Assembly: GCF_021538675.1 (NCBI RefSeq)
Contig: NZ_JAJUKH010000002.1
Coordinates: forward strand, 248,001 to 312,000
Source: Paenarthrobacter sp. AR 02
GTDB taxonomy: Bacteria; Actinomycetota; Actinomycetes; Actinomycetales; Micrococcaceae
DNA length: 64,000 nucleotides
Reading direction: 5' to 3'
Positions within the stretch are counted from its first letter, which is position 1, and each line of letters starts with the position of its first letter. Positions 52,506-61,926 of this stretch are shown one piece after another. The notes under the pieces are model-generated. The model made no database searches. It saw nothing but the letters and a program-made list of their open reading frames with translations, and had not been told where the DNA came from. The position numbers were made by a program, and so were the translations under genes.

Positions 52506-55500
52506 TGGAAACCGCACCCCTAAAGACGTTCGCCACATGGGCTCGCACTGCACTCATCCGCGAGGTCTCAGCCCGCATCTCCGTCGTGCTGGCCTCGGAA
52601 GAGCTGCGCCAGGAACAGCCCAACGCCGTCGCCGCCCTGGAGAAGGCCGTCAACGCTGCCGGCGGCAGCGACAAGGGCCGCGACGCAGTCGCGGACAAGG
52701 TCGCCTACACCTGGTTCAACCGCATCATCGCGCTGCGGTTCATGGACGCCGAGGGCTACACCGGAATCGGCGTCGTCTCGCCAGAACGGGGCCGCGAAGG
52801 AGGGCAGCCCGAGGTTCTCGCCGAGGCCAAGCGTGGGAACATCGACAGCACGGTGGTTACGAACAAGCGCACGGCGGAGACCGTGACTAGTTTGCTCAAC
52901 GGCACCCGCCGCAGTGACGACCCGCAGGGCGAGGCGTACGCGCTTCTGCTCGCGGAGTACTGCCGCCATTGGAACCGCTCTATGCCGTTCATGTTCGAGC
53001 GAGAAGGCGACTACACCGAACTGCTTATCCCCGCGAACCTGCTTGCCGACGATTCGGTCATGGCGCGCGCTGTCGACGTGCTCACTGAGGATGTCTGCCA
53101 GGATGTCGAAGTCATCGGCTGGCTATACCAGTTCTACATCTCGGAACGGAGGGGTGAAGTCGTTGCTGGGTTCAAGAAGAACAAGAAAGCTGGCGCTGCC
53201 GAGATTCCCGCAGCAACTCAGTTGTTCACTCCGCACTGGCTAGTCCGTTATCTAGTCGAAAACTCCCTCGGACGACTGTGGCTTCTCAACCGGCCTTCCT
53301 CGCGGCTGGCGGACCAGATGGACTACTATCTCGCCCCAGTCGACGAGGAGACGGACTACTTGAAGATCTCCAGGCCTGAAGAGCTGAAGATCATTGATCC
53401 AGCATGCGGCTCCGGCCATATGCTTACCTATGCGTTCGATCTCCTCTACGCAATCTACGAAGAGGAAGGCTACGCTCCTTCCGACATTCCCAGTCTTATC
53501 CTCACTAATAACCTGTACGGAACCGAGATCGATCCCCGCGCAGGAGCGCTGGCTGCTTTTGCACTTGCCATGAAAGCTCGTGCCCGCCAACGCACGTTCT
53601 TCGCCAAAGACGTGGAGCTCAACATCCGCGTACTCGAACCGATCTCCTTCACGCCAGCCGAATTGGATGCCCTAGTTACCGACGACGGCAACCGAGCCGA
53701 CGAAGAAGCATTCTGGAACCAATTCGAATACGCGGATACATTTGGGTCCCTCATCCAGCCGCGGGAGGACTTGCTCGCTCGGCTGCGCTCTGCTCTCGAT
53801 GCAAACGCCTCCGTCGATGACTTGCTCCTGCATGATCAATTCGATCGTGCGGCCCGAGTGATACTTCAGGCTGATTATCTGTCCCAGCGGTACAGTATTG
53901 TCGTCGCCAACCCGCCCTATATGGGATCTGGGAACATGGGTGCAAAGCTATCGGCTGGGGTAAAAGACACATACCCTGACGAGAAGCAGGATTTGTATGC
54001 CTGCTTCGTTACCCGGGGCAGCCGTCTAGTACGGAGCCACGGTTTGGTCGCAATGATTACCGGCGACACTTGGATGACAATTAAGACATTCGAGGCCTTC
54101 CGAAAGAAACTGTTCGACAGTCATACTTTCCGCGGCTTCTTGCACCTGCATGATGTCTCTAACCATCCGGACATATTTGGAGCAAATGCAGCTTTTGTTC
54201 TTTCAAAAGGACACACATCGCGTTATCAATCCATGTTTGTCTACCTTGAACCCTTGAGCGCTGAAGCGAAAAGGACGCAACTGCTCGAAGCAATTCGAAA
54301 TCCTCAAAGCCCTTGGGCTTTTCGTGTTCGCGGTGAACAACTTGAAAAGATACCGGGGATGCCAATCGTATACAGGCTGTCAAACGCCATGCTGGGTGCT
54401 TTTACGCTGGGCAAGCCCCTCAATAAGTTGGCTGCACCAGTTGTGGGCCTCCAAACAGGGGAGAACAATCGCTATATACGCTTCTGGTGGGAAGTGAGCC
54501 GCAATCGCAGTGGCTTCGGTTACGCTAACCGCGCTGACGTGCGTGCGAGCGGCCGAAAGTGGTTCCCTTACAACAAGGGAGGAGAATACCGGAAGTGGTG
54601 GGGTAACCAAGATTACGTAGTGAACTGGGAAGATGATGGGCGCGAGCTAGAGGCCTTCAAGCCTCGCTCCGTCATTCGCAACCCAGGTCACTATTTCTCG
54701 CCGTCAGTTTCTTGGTCGAAAATCAGTTCTGGGGATCCAGCATTTCGTGCTTACCCCGAGGGTTTTATCTTCGACCACGCGGGCACATCTATTTTTGCTC
54801 ACGACGACTTGACGCGACAACAGTTGCTGGGCATCTGTAATTCCTCGGTCGCTCTGGAGTTGCTCAAAGCCATGGCACCAACGCTGAACTTCGAGGTTGG
54901 CATAATCGCAAAGCTGCCCGTGGTGCTACCCGACTCGTCAGGCCCGCTGAATGAGGTAGTCGAGGCACTAGTTACACTGGCCCGCCGCGACTCGAACCAG
55001 CTAGAAACCTCCTGGGAGTTTGCGGCTAATCCACTCGTCGGTGAAGGAAACAAAAGCCTTAGCGAGATTGTGGCATCCCACTATGAGGATTGCTACGCAA
55101 CGATTCTTCGCGGGCAAGAACTCGAGCAACGTAATAACAGAATAGTTGCTGAAATGTACGGCTTGGTCGACGAGGTAAGCACCTCAGTGTCGCTAAACAA
55201 GATCTCCCTGAACCGTAACATCGTTGCGCGTTATGGCGAGGAAGAAAGGATAGCAAAGTTCAATTCGGAGACCGTGGGAGCGCTTATTAGCTATGCCGTT
55301 GGCTGTATGTTTGGCCGTTACAGCTTGGAGGAACCGGGGTTAATCCTGTCGGACCAGGGTGATAGTTTGCAGAACTTCTTGACCAAGGTTCCCAATCCAT
55401 CCTTCCTTCCAGATAAGGACAACGTGATCCCGATCGTGGATGGCGAGTGGTTCGAGGACGATATTGTGGCACGTTTCCGGCAATTCCTTCGCGCCGCGTT

Positions 55501-55999
55501 CGGTGAGGAACTCTTCGAGGAAAATCTACGTTTCGTCGCCGATGCGCTGGGCGTCAAGGACGTGCGGGACTATTTCGTGAAGTCGTTTTACAAAGATCAC
55601 TGGCAGCGATACAAAAAGCGACCGATTTACTGGATGTTCTCGAGCCCGCGAGGCTCGTTTAACGCACTAGTATACGTGCATCGCTACACACCGTCCACCG
55701 TCTCGACTGTGCTCAATGAGTATCTGCGCGAGTTCAAAGGTAAGCTGGACGCCAGCCGCCAGCACCACGAGCGCCTAGTAGCTGGGACTGGCACGCCAAG
55801 ACAGCAGGCTGCCGCTCAGAAGGAAGTGGACCGTTTGCGGAGCGTCCTGCTCGAACTTGATGAGTACGAGCACGATGTACTGTACCCGCTGGCAACCCAG
55901 CAGGTGCAGATCGACCTCGACGACGGCGTGAAGGCGAACTACCCAAAGCTGGGTGCCGCCCTGAAGAAGATCCCCGGGCTAGAGGCCAGCGATGAGTGA
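52505..55999 (+). CDS. pglX: BREX methyltransferase PglX, mosaic
   Basis: A 1164-residue DNA adenine-N6 methyltransferase. DPACGSGHMLTYAFDLLYA near 297 is motif I and VANPPYMGSGNM near 470 is motif IV with the NPPY catalytic loop. The C-terminal half (about 560-1080) should read the target sequence. Hand counts show about 68% GC at 52561-52620 and 65% at 55921-55980 but about 38% at 54181-54240, so the target-recognition half differs in base use from its flanks. This hints at exchange of specificity by recombination. It overlaps pglZ by eight bases. Confidence 0.93.
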   Translation: METAPLKTFATWARTALIREVSARISVVLASEELRQEQPNAVAALEKAVNAAGGSDKGRDAVADKVAYTWFNRIIALRFMDAEGYTGIGVVSPERGREGGQPEVLAEAKRGNIDSTVVTNKRTAETVTSLLNGTRRSDDPQGEAYALLLAEYCRHWNRSMPFMFEREGDYTELLIPANLLADDSVMARAVDVLTEDVCQDVEVIGWLYQFYISERRGEVVAGFKKNKKAGAAEIPAATQLFTPHWLVRYLVENSLGRLWLLNRPSSRLADQMDYYLAPVDEETDYLKISRPEELKIIDPACGSGHMLTYAFDLLYAIYEEEGYAPSDIPSLILTNNLYGTEIDPRAGALAAFALAMKARARQRTFFAKDVELNIRVLEPISFTPAELDALVTDDGNRADEEAFWNQFEYADTFGSLIQPREDLLARLRSALDANASVDDLLLHDQFDRAARVILQADYLSQRYSIVVANPPYMGSGNMGAKLSAGVKDTYPDEKQDLYACFVTRGSRLVRSHGLVAMITGDTWMTIKTFEAFRKKLFDSHTFRGFLHLHDVSNHPDIFGANAAFVLSKGHTSRYQSMFVYLEPLSAEAKRTQLLEAIRNPQSPWAFRVRGEQLEKIPGMPIVYRLSNAMLGAFTLGKPLNKLAAPVVGLQTGENNRYIRFWWEVSRNRSGFGYANRADVRASGRKWFPYNKGGEYRKWWGNQDYVVNWEDDGRELEAFKPRSVIRNPGHYFSPSVSWSKISSGDPAFRAYPEGFIFDHAGTSIFAHDDLTRQQLLGICNSSVALELLKAMAPTLNFEVGIIAKLPVVLPDSSGPLNEVVEALVTLARRDSNQLETSWEFAANPLVGEGNKSLSEIVASHYEDCYATILRGQELEQRNNRIVAEMYGLVDEVSTSVSLNKISLNRNIVARYGEEERIAKFNSETVGALISYAVGCMFGRYSLEEPGLILSDQGDSLQNFLTKVPNPSFLPDKDNVIPIVDGEWFEDDIVARFRQFLRAAFGEELFEENLRFVADALGVKDVRDYFVKSFYKDHWQRYKKRPIYWMFSSPRGSFNALVYVHRYTPSTVSTVLNEYLREFKGKLDASRQHHERLVAGTGTPRQQAAAQKEVDRLRSVLLELDEYEHDVLYPLATQQVQIDLDDGVKANYPKLGAALKKIPGLEASDE

Positions 56000-58487
56000 G
56001 ACATCTGGCATCAGGCCCCATCTGGAGCGTCGCTTTGTGACGCAGCGTGTGGTGTTCTGGCACGACCCCGATGGTGAGTACGCCGCTGACCTCGACACGC
56101 TCGGCCTGGAGGACGTGCAGACAGTGCGCGTCAATAACGACGAATACGCTGTCAAGAACCGGCTGCTGCACCAGGAGCCCAAGTCGAAGTTCCTTGTCTA
56201 CCGTTCGGGTCCCGTTCCGGCGGGGATCGGCAATTGGCTGCTGGACTTGGAGCTGGCCTACGGGGTGTTCACAGCTGACCGAACCTCGCTGGTGCAGCAG
56301 GAACTCGGACTCACCGCCGAAGGAATTAGCGAGATCGTGCTTGCGCGGGAGACCTTCTTCCTCGTGGCCAAGCGCGTCCAGAGCCTGAAAAAGCTGCTCG
56401 ACGCTGACGATGACGCCCGGCTACTGCAAGCCAAGATGTCAGCGGTTCTTCTTGGTCAAAGCGAACACAGCCTGCTGGAGATCACGCGGACCCTGCTGAT
56501 CGAGAACGCCGGCGGTGGGGATGGCAAGTACGGTGCCCTTGCCGAGCACGGCCTCGACGAGTTCTACTGGCAAGGCGTGGCGTCGATCTACGGCTACACG
56601 TCGCCGAGCCCGAGCATCGCCGACTTCGTTCTGTGGGTGTTCCGTCAGGCCAACGCCGGCTTCAAGTCTGAACGACCGGGCGGCTTGCGCAACATCCAGC
56701 TGGACTTCGGGAGCCTTCGCTACGACCGGCGGAGTCAGGAGGCATTGACGAAGCTCGCAAGGCGCGCAGCACGAGATCTGGACTTTGCCGGCACCATCGA
56801 GGACTCAAGCTTCCGCGACCTGCTGGGCAACGACCTTTTCGAGGAAACTGACCGCAAGATCATCAGCGATCTGGCACACGCGGTCGCTGAGCGAACGGTC
56901 ACAGGCCGCGAGGTTGCAGAGGTGATCCGCAGCCGTCAGAGCAGCATCTGGGCCGAGGGGTACCGAAAGCTGTACACAGCGATCGGCTGCGCCTCGGACC
57001 TCCTGACCGCGCTTGGCGCGCTCAAGCTGTCGATGCAGTCACTCGATGAAGGACTGGAGCGATACCTGAGTGAATGGTTCCGCATGGATCAGCTCTACCG
57101 GCAGTTCACATATGCCGCCCGCACAGCAGAGTTTGCCGGCCCGCTGGAGGCCCTGCGCATCCAAGTGGAAAAGTTCTATGCCAACAAGTTTCTCTACGAG
57201 CTCGGTAACGCCTGGCAACAGCAGGTCGACGGCATCGACCAGTGGCGTTCCACATTGCTCCGGCCCCAAACCTCTTTCTTCACCGACCACGTTGCGCCCA
57301 TCACGAAGGACGGCCGGCGCAAGGCCGTCGTCATCATCTCGGACGCCCTGCGCTATGAGATTGCTGACGAACTTGGTTCACGCATCCGCCAGGAAGACCG
57401 CTACGACGCGGACCTGAAGGCTATGCTCGGGGTGCTGCCCAGCTACACCCAGCTCGGCATGGCGGCACTGCTGCCGCACAGCACGATTGGACACTCCAAG
57501 GACGGCGATCCTGTCCTGGCCGACGGTCAGCGCACGGACGGCACCGTGAACCGCAGCAAGCTCCTCGACCCCGTTGACGGGAAAGCGATTCAGGCCGAGA
57601 ACGTCTTTTCCCTGACCCGGGACGAGCTACGCGAGCTGTACCAGCAGCATCAGGTGCTGTACGTCTATCACAACCGCATTGATGCGACGGGTGACAAGGC
57701 AGGCACCGAGCGTCAGGTCTTCGAGGCCGCCGAGGACACGCTTCGCGAACTGGTCGATCTGGTCAAGCGACTGACCAACGCGAACGCGACGAACATCCTT
57801 GTCACGGCGGACCACGGCTTCCTGTTCCAGGACACTGCGCTCGAGGACGCCTTCTATCTTTCGACGCTGCCGCAGGGTAACGACATCAAGGTGATCAACC
57901 GCCGTTACGTCCTCGGTCACGGCCTAAAGGAAGTCCCCGCGTTCAAGACTTTCACATCAGCCCAGCTGGGCCTCGATGGAGACCTGGATGTGCAGATACC
58001 GAAGTCGATTCATCGGCTGCGGCTTCCAGGCGCAGGCTCGCGATTCGTCCACGGCGGTGCAGCCTTGCAGGAGATCGTCGTCCCGGTGCTGGCGATCAAT
58101 AAGAAGCGCAAGAGCGACGTGCGAACGGTCAACGTCAAGATCATGCCCGAGTCGGACAAGATCACGACAGGCCAGCTGGTCATCAAGCTGTTTCAGACCG
58201 AGCCGGTGAGCGAGAAGGTTCGCCCCCTTGTGCTGCGCGCGGGGCTGTATGTCGGCGAGATTCTTATATCGAACCAGCTCTCGCTCACGTTCGACCAGGA
58301 TTCGGCAGACCAGCGTGACCGCTACCAAAACGCGCACATGCTGCTCAGTCAGGACGCAAACGACTACAACAACCGTCCGGTTGAGTTCCGGCTTGAGGAA
58401 CTCATCCCGGGCACCAATCAATGGCGCGGTTACGCCAAGGCGATCTACACGCTGAAGCGCTCGTTCGCCTCGGACTTCGATTTCTAA
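55992..58487 (+). CDS. pglZ: BREX phosphatase-like protein PglZ
   Basis: An 831-residue protein of the alkaline phosphatase superfamily, BREX-1 type. VVIISDALRYEIADELGSRI near 447 is the N-terminal metal site with the catalytic region, PSYTQLGMAALLPHSTIGHS follows, VTADHGFLFQD near 603 gives later metal ligands, and FVHGGAALQEIVVPVLAI closes the domain. PglZ is essential for BREX methylation and defence; relatives have metal-dependent nuclease or phosphodiesterase activity. It overlaps pglX by eight bases and precedes brxL by 13. Confidence 0.94.
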   Translation: MSETSGIRPHLERRFVTQRVVFWHDPDGEYAADLDTLGLEDVQTVRVNNDEYAVKNRLLHQEPKSKFLVYRSGPVPAGIGNWLLDLELAYGVFTADRTSLVQQELGLTAEGISEIVLARETFFLVAKRVQSLKKLLDADDDARLLQAKMSAVLLGQSEHSLLEITRTLLIENAGGGDGKYGALAEHGLDEFYWQGVASIYGYTSPSPSIADFVLWVFRQANAGFKSERPGGLRNIQLDFGSLRYDRRSQEALTKLARRAARDLDFAGTIEDSSFRDLLGNDLFEETDRKIISDLAHAVAERTVTGREVAEVIRSRQSSIWAEGYRKLYTAIGCASDLLTALGALKLSMQSLDEGLERYLSEWFRMDQLYRQFTYAARTAEFAGPLEALRIQVEKFYANKFLYELGNAWQQQVDGIDQWRSTLLRPQTSFFTDHVAPITKDGRRKAVVIISDALRYEIADELGSRIRQEDRYDADLKAMLGVLPSYTQLGMAALLPHSTIGHSKDGDPVLADGQRTDGTVNRSKLLDPVDGKAIQAENVFSLTRDELRELYQQHQVLYVYHNRIDATGDKAGTERQVFEAAEDTLRELVDLVKRLTNANATNILVTADHGFLFQDTALEDAFYLSTLPQGNDIKVINRRYVLGHGLKEVPAFKTFTSAQLGLDGDLDVQIPKSIHRLRLPGAGSRFVHGGAALQEIVVPVLAINKKRKSDVRTVNVKIMPESDKITTGQLVIKLFQTEPVSEKVRPLVLRAGLYVGEILISNQLSLTFDQDSADQRDRYQNAHMLLSQDANDYNNRPVEFRLEELIPGTNQWRGYAKAIYTLKRSFASDFDF

Positions 58488-58500
58488 GGAGAGAGCGACT

Positions 58501-60645
58501 ATGAGCGAAGTGAGCGAGGTCAATCCAGGGATCACCGCTGGGGTCACCACATCAGCGGATGCCATCCCGTTGCAGAGCGGCCTGGACCGAAAGATCAATC
58601 AGCTCTTCCCCGGCGTAGTAGTCCGCAAGGACCTGGTGAAGGCGGTCAAGGGCAACGCCATCGTGCCCTCCTTCGTGCTGGAGTACCTGCTCGGCCAGTA
58701 CGCTGCATCCGACGACGAAGCCACCATCCAAGCAGGCATCGATTCGGTGCGTAAAATTCTCGCCGACCATTACGTGAACCGAAACCAGTCAGAACTGGTG
58801 AAGTCCACGATCAAGGAGCGCGGACGCCATCGCATCATTGACAAAGTGACCGTCACGCTCAACGAGAAGGATGATGTCTACCAGGCAGAGTTCGCCAACC
58901 TTGGCATCAAGGGAGTGCTCGTCGAATCCGCGACGATCAAGGCTCACCCGAAGCTGCTTGTTGGTGGTGTTTGGTGCATCTGCGACATCGAGTACTTCCA
59001 CAGTGATGACGCCCGCATGGTGCCGTGGATACTGGGGTCGATCAAGCCCATCCAGCTGTCGAAGTTCGACTTCGAGGGTTACCTCGCGGCGCGGAGCGAG
59101 TTCACAACCGACGAATGGACTGACTTGCTTGTGCAGTCGATCGGGTTCAATCCCGAACTGTTCGGCCGCCGCGCCAAGCTCATCCAGCTCGTGCGACTCA
59201 TCCCGTTCGTCGAGCGAAACTACAACCTCGTCGAACTCGGCCCCAAGGGCACCGGCAAGTCGCACATTTTCTCGGAGTTCTCACCCCACGGCATGCTCAT
59301 CTCGGGTGGCGAAGTCACCGTCCCCAAGCTGTTCGTTAACAACTCCAACGGCCGCATCGGGCTGGTCGGCTACTGGGATGTCGTCGCGTTCGACGAGTTC
59401 GCGGGCAAGAAGAAGCGCACCGACAAGGCGCTCGTGGACATCATGAAGAACTACATGGCGAACAAATCGTTCTCCCGCGGCGTCGAGACGCTCGGCGCGG
59501 AGGCGTCCATGGTGTTCGTCGGCAACACCTCGCACACCGTGCCTTACATGCTCAAGCACTCCGACCTGTTCGACGAGCTTCCCGAAAGCTACCACGACTC
59601 GGCCTACCTTGACCGCCTGCACCACTACATCCCGGGGTGGGAGGTCGACACCATCCGCGGCGAGATGTTCTCCAACGGGTACGGGTTCGTTGTCGACTAC
59701 ATCGCCGAGGTGCTCAAGTCGATGCGTTCGGCGGACTACTCCGACCGCTACCAGCAGCACTTCACACTGTCCTCTGACATTTCGACACGAGACCGCGACG
59801 CCATCCACAAGACCTTCTCCGGGCTGATGAAGATCCTGTACCCCCATGGGGAAGCCTCGCCCGAAGAAGTCGAAGAGATTCTGCAGTTTGCCATCGAGGG
59901 CCGCAAGCGCGTCAAAGACCAGATCCTTCGGATCGACTCAACGATGGCAGCCGTGAAGTTCGGCTATCTCGACAAAGCGGGTACATGGCATTCAATCTCC
60001 ACGCTTGAAGAGGATGAGTACCCGGAGTACTACTATCCTGAGCGCCAGGTAAGCACTGACCCTGAAGAAGCAGCGGCCTATCCAACTGGACCCGCCGCGA
60101 CTTCCGCGGAAGACGATCAACCAATTACGCCCGAGCCTGTCACCGAAAAACCGCTCTTTGCGGGCCACCAAGAGTTCCAAGAGAACCAGCGCGGAGTCTC
60201 GTTCGAAACTCTCTTGGTACCGTACCTGCGCGGAGCCACGCAGATCACCATTACTGACCCTTACATCCGGCAGTTCCACCAGGCCCGTAATCTGATGGAA
60301 CTAATCGAGTGCATCGCGGTCACCAAGGACGCGGCCGACGAATTCCACGTGCAGCTGCATACCTCGGAAGCCACAGACGGCGTTGACAAACAGCGAAAAC
60401 AGCTTGAGCTGCTGCTAAAGGTCAAACAGGCCGCGGCAGTTGCAGGAATCAAAGTAGATGTTAATTTCTTCAGCAATATCCATGACCGCTCCATAGTCAC
60501 CGACACTGGATGGCGAATCGTCTTAGGCCGAGGGCTCGACATCTTTCAGTATGTTAATGGGGATTCTTTCGACCTTCCGTCCAGACTCCAGACCTATAGG
60601 CAGGTAAAAGCTTTTGGTATCACCTATATTCGAGAAACATCTTGA
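58501..60645 (+). CDS. brxL: BrxL with MITD1-C-like (PLD-fold) C-terminal domain
   Basis: A 714-residue AAA+ protein. Residues 1-540 follow BrxL: an N-terminal part (LDRKINQLFPGVVVRKDLVK), Walker A GPKGTGKSHIFSE near 247, and a Walker B region WDVVAFDEFAGKKKRTDKA. From about 555 on it differs from the usual Lon-like end: QRGVSFETLLVPYLRGA, ITDPYIRQFHQARNLMELIE, then NIHDRSIVTDTGWRIVLGRG and LDIFQYVNG, the signature of the MITD1 C-terminal phospholipase-D-like domain. Hand-counted GC is about 45% in the last 100 bases and about 63% in the core. It may hold a different effector. AAGGAGAG precedes the ATG. Confidence 0.85.
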   Translation: MSEVSEVNPGITAGVTTSADAIPLQSGLDRKINQLFPGVVVRKDLVKAVKGNAIVPSFVLEYLLGQYAASDDEATIQAGIDSVRKILADHYVNRNQSELVKSTIKERGRHRIIDKVTVTLNEKDDVYQAEFANLGIKGVLVESATIKAHPKLLVGGVWCICDIEYFHSDDARMVPWILGSIKPIQLSKFDFEGYLAARSEFTTDEWTDLLVQSIGFNPELFGRRAKLIQLVRLIPFVERNYNLVELGPKGTGKSHIFSEFSPHGMLISGGEVTVPKLFVNNSNGRIGLVGYWDVVAFDEFAGKKKRTDKALVDIMKNYMANKSFSRGVETLGAEASMVFVGNTSHTVPYMLKHSDLFDELPESYHDSAYLDRLHHYIPGWEVDTIRGEMFSNGYGFVVDYIAEVLKSMRSADYSDRYQQHFTLSSDISTRDRDAIHKTFSGLMKILYPHGEASPEEVEEILQFAIEGRKRVKDQILRIDSTMAAVKFGYLDKAGTWHSISTLEEDEYPEYYYPERQVSTDPEEAAAYPTGPAATSAEDDQPITPEPVTEKPLFAGHQEFQENQRGVSFETLLVPYLRGATQITITDPYIRQFHQARNLMELIECIAVTKDAADEFHVQLHTSEATDGVDKQRKQLELLLKVKQAAAVAGIKVDVNFFSNIHDRSIVTDTGWRIVLGRGLDIFQYVNGDSFDLPSRLQTYRQVKAFGITYIRETS

Positions 60646-60974
60646 TGCAATGGAATTTGCCATTGTAGCCAACTGGTCCAGTCGCGAGTTGCGACGTTCG
60701 TAAAGACTACAATTGCCTGCTGTGCGCTGAAGCCGACTGTTGGAGTGCTGCGCCGTACCCGTCAACTTGGTCGGCCACCAGCTTTACGTCCTGGCCAACC
60801 CGCAGAGGCCCGAGGAGTAAGGGCGGGGCAGCCAAGGTAACCCGCCGCATCCAACGCCGCCTGCTACGGGAAGCCTGCGGTGTGCTTCCGGTAGTCGCAG
60901 CCATCAAGCACGGTACGTAGATAAGGCACAGATCAAGCCCGGTACCCGGTCGCCCACGACACACTAGTGGTCCC
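60646..60974. other. non-coding stretch after brxL
   Basis: About 330 bases with no supported gene. Short open frames on both strands have no protein-like features. I see no inverted repeats, RNA genes or transposase remains. It marks the end of the BREX unit and the start of decayed DNA. Confidence 0.4.
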
Positions 60975-61769
60975 AGGTTTGGCCAGGCCCTCAGACTCTC
61001 ATTCATCACCGGCGCCGGCAACCTCGACGTCGTGGCAGCCTTCACGGGGGCGGAGGGCGCGGACGGGCTTTCGCCGATCTTCGCCGGCGCGGCCATCCTC
61101 TGCCTTTCCTACTCGGGTTCGAGGCCTTTTCGACCTTCGCTGAAGAAGCCAAGGACCCGAAGCGCAACCTGCCCAAGGCCATCATGCTCACGGTGCTGGC
61201 CGATGTCATCTTCCTCGGTCTGGCTTACACCAGCAACCTCGTACTGCCGGTCAGCACCTTCAACGACGTCGACCTTTTTCACCGCCGACTACCGCGCAGG
61301 CAGCCTCGGCTCCGCCCTAACCTCGCACGCTTCCGGCTCGCGGATCACCCACTCGATGGGCCGGATCGGCGTCTTCCCGGCAGCCCTTGGCAAGTCGCAT
61401 GCCCGCTTCGGCACGCCGTTCCTGCCCGTGCTCCTGACCTTGGCCGTCTCACTGCTGGCCCTTGTTTTGAATCTGCCGACCATTTCATCGCTCATCAGCT
61501 TCGGCGCGCTCGTCGAAATTTCGGTGGTGAACCTCGCGGTGATCAAGGACTACTACTTCGACCAGAAGTAACGCGGAGCTCGCAGCGCCATCCACAACCT
61601 GGTGCTGCCTGCTATTGGGTTCGCCCTCACGGTCTGGTTGTGGACGAGCTTGAGTAGCCTGTCGCTCGTGTTCGGCCTTGCGTGGGCGGCCGTTGGCTTG
61701 GCTTGGATCGCCTACCCGGCGCGCCGATTCCGTCGCCTGGCACCGAAGCTGGACTTGAAGGAAGCGTAG
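60975..61769 (+). pseudogene. degraded APC-type amino acid permease
   Basis: Remnant of an APC-family permease, C-terminal half only. Reading needs three frame changes: near 61118 (SPIFAGAAILCLSYS, then GFEAFSTFAEEAKDPKRNLP), near 61280 (a T-run, then FTADYRAGSLGSALTSHASG) and near 61570 (then IHNLVLPAIGFALTVWLW and FRRLAPKLDLKEA). Membrane-segment content and the GFEAFSTFAEEAKDPKRN loop identify the family. The N-terminal half is missing. Confidence 0.8.
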
Positions 61770-61926
61770 GTCCCGGGTTGGGTTTTCCGATGCGATCCGC
61801 GCTAGGGGCATGCCCCCAAGGCGCACTGACATGTCGTTGTGGTCGTTTTCGAGGGCGGGTCTACCCAACGTGTCTGCATCACGGTATGACGCTGCTCAAG
61901 CGCTTGCTGTTCTCCGCTAAGCGGGC

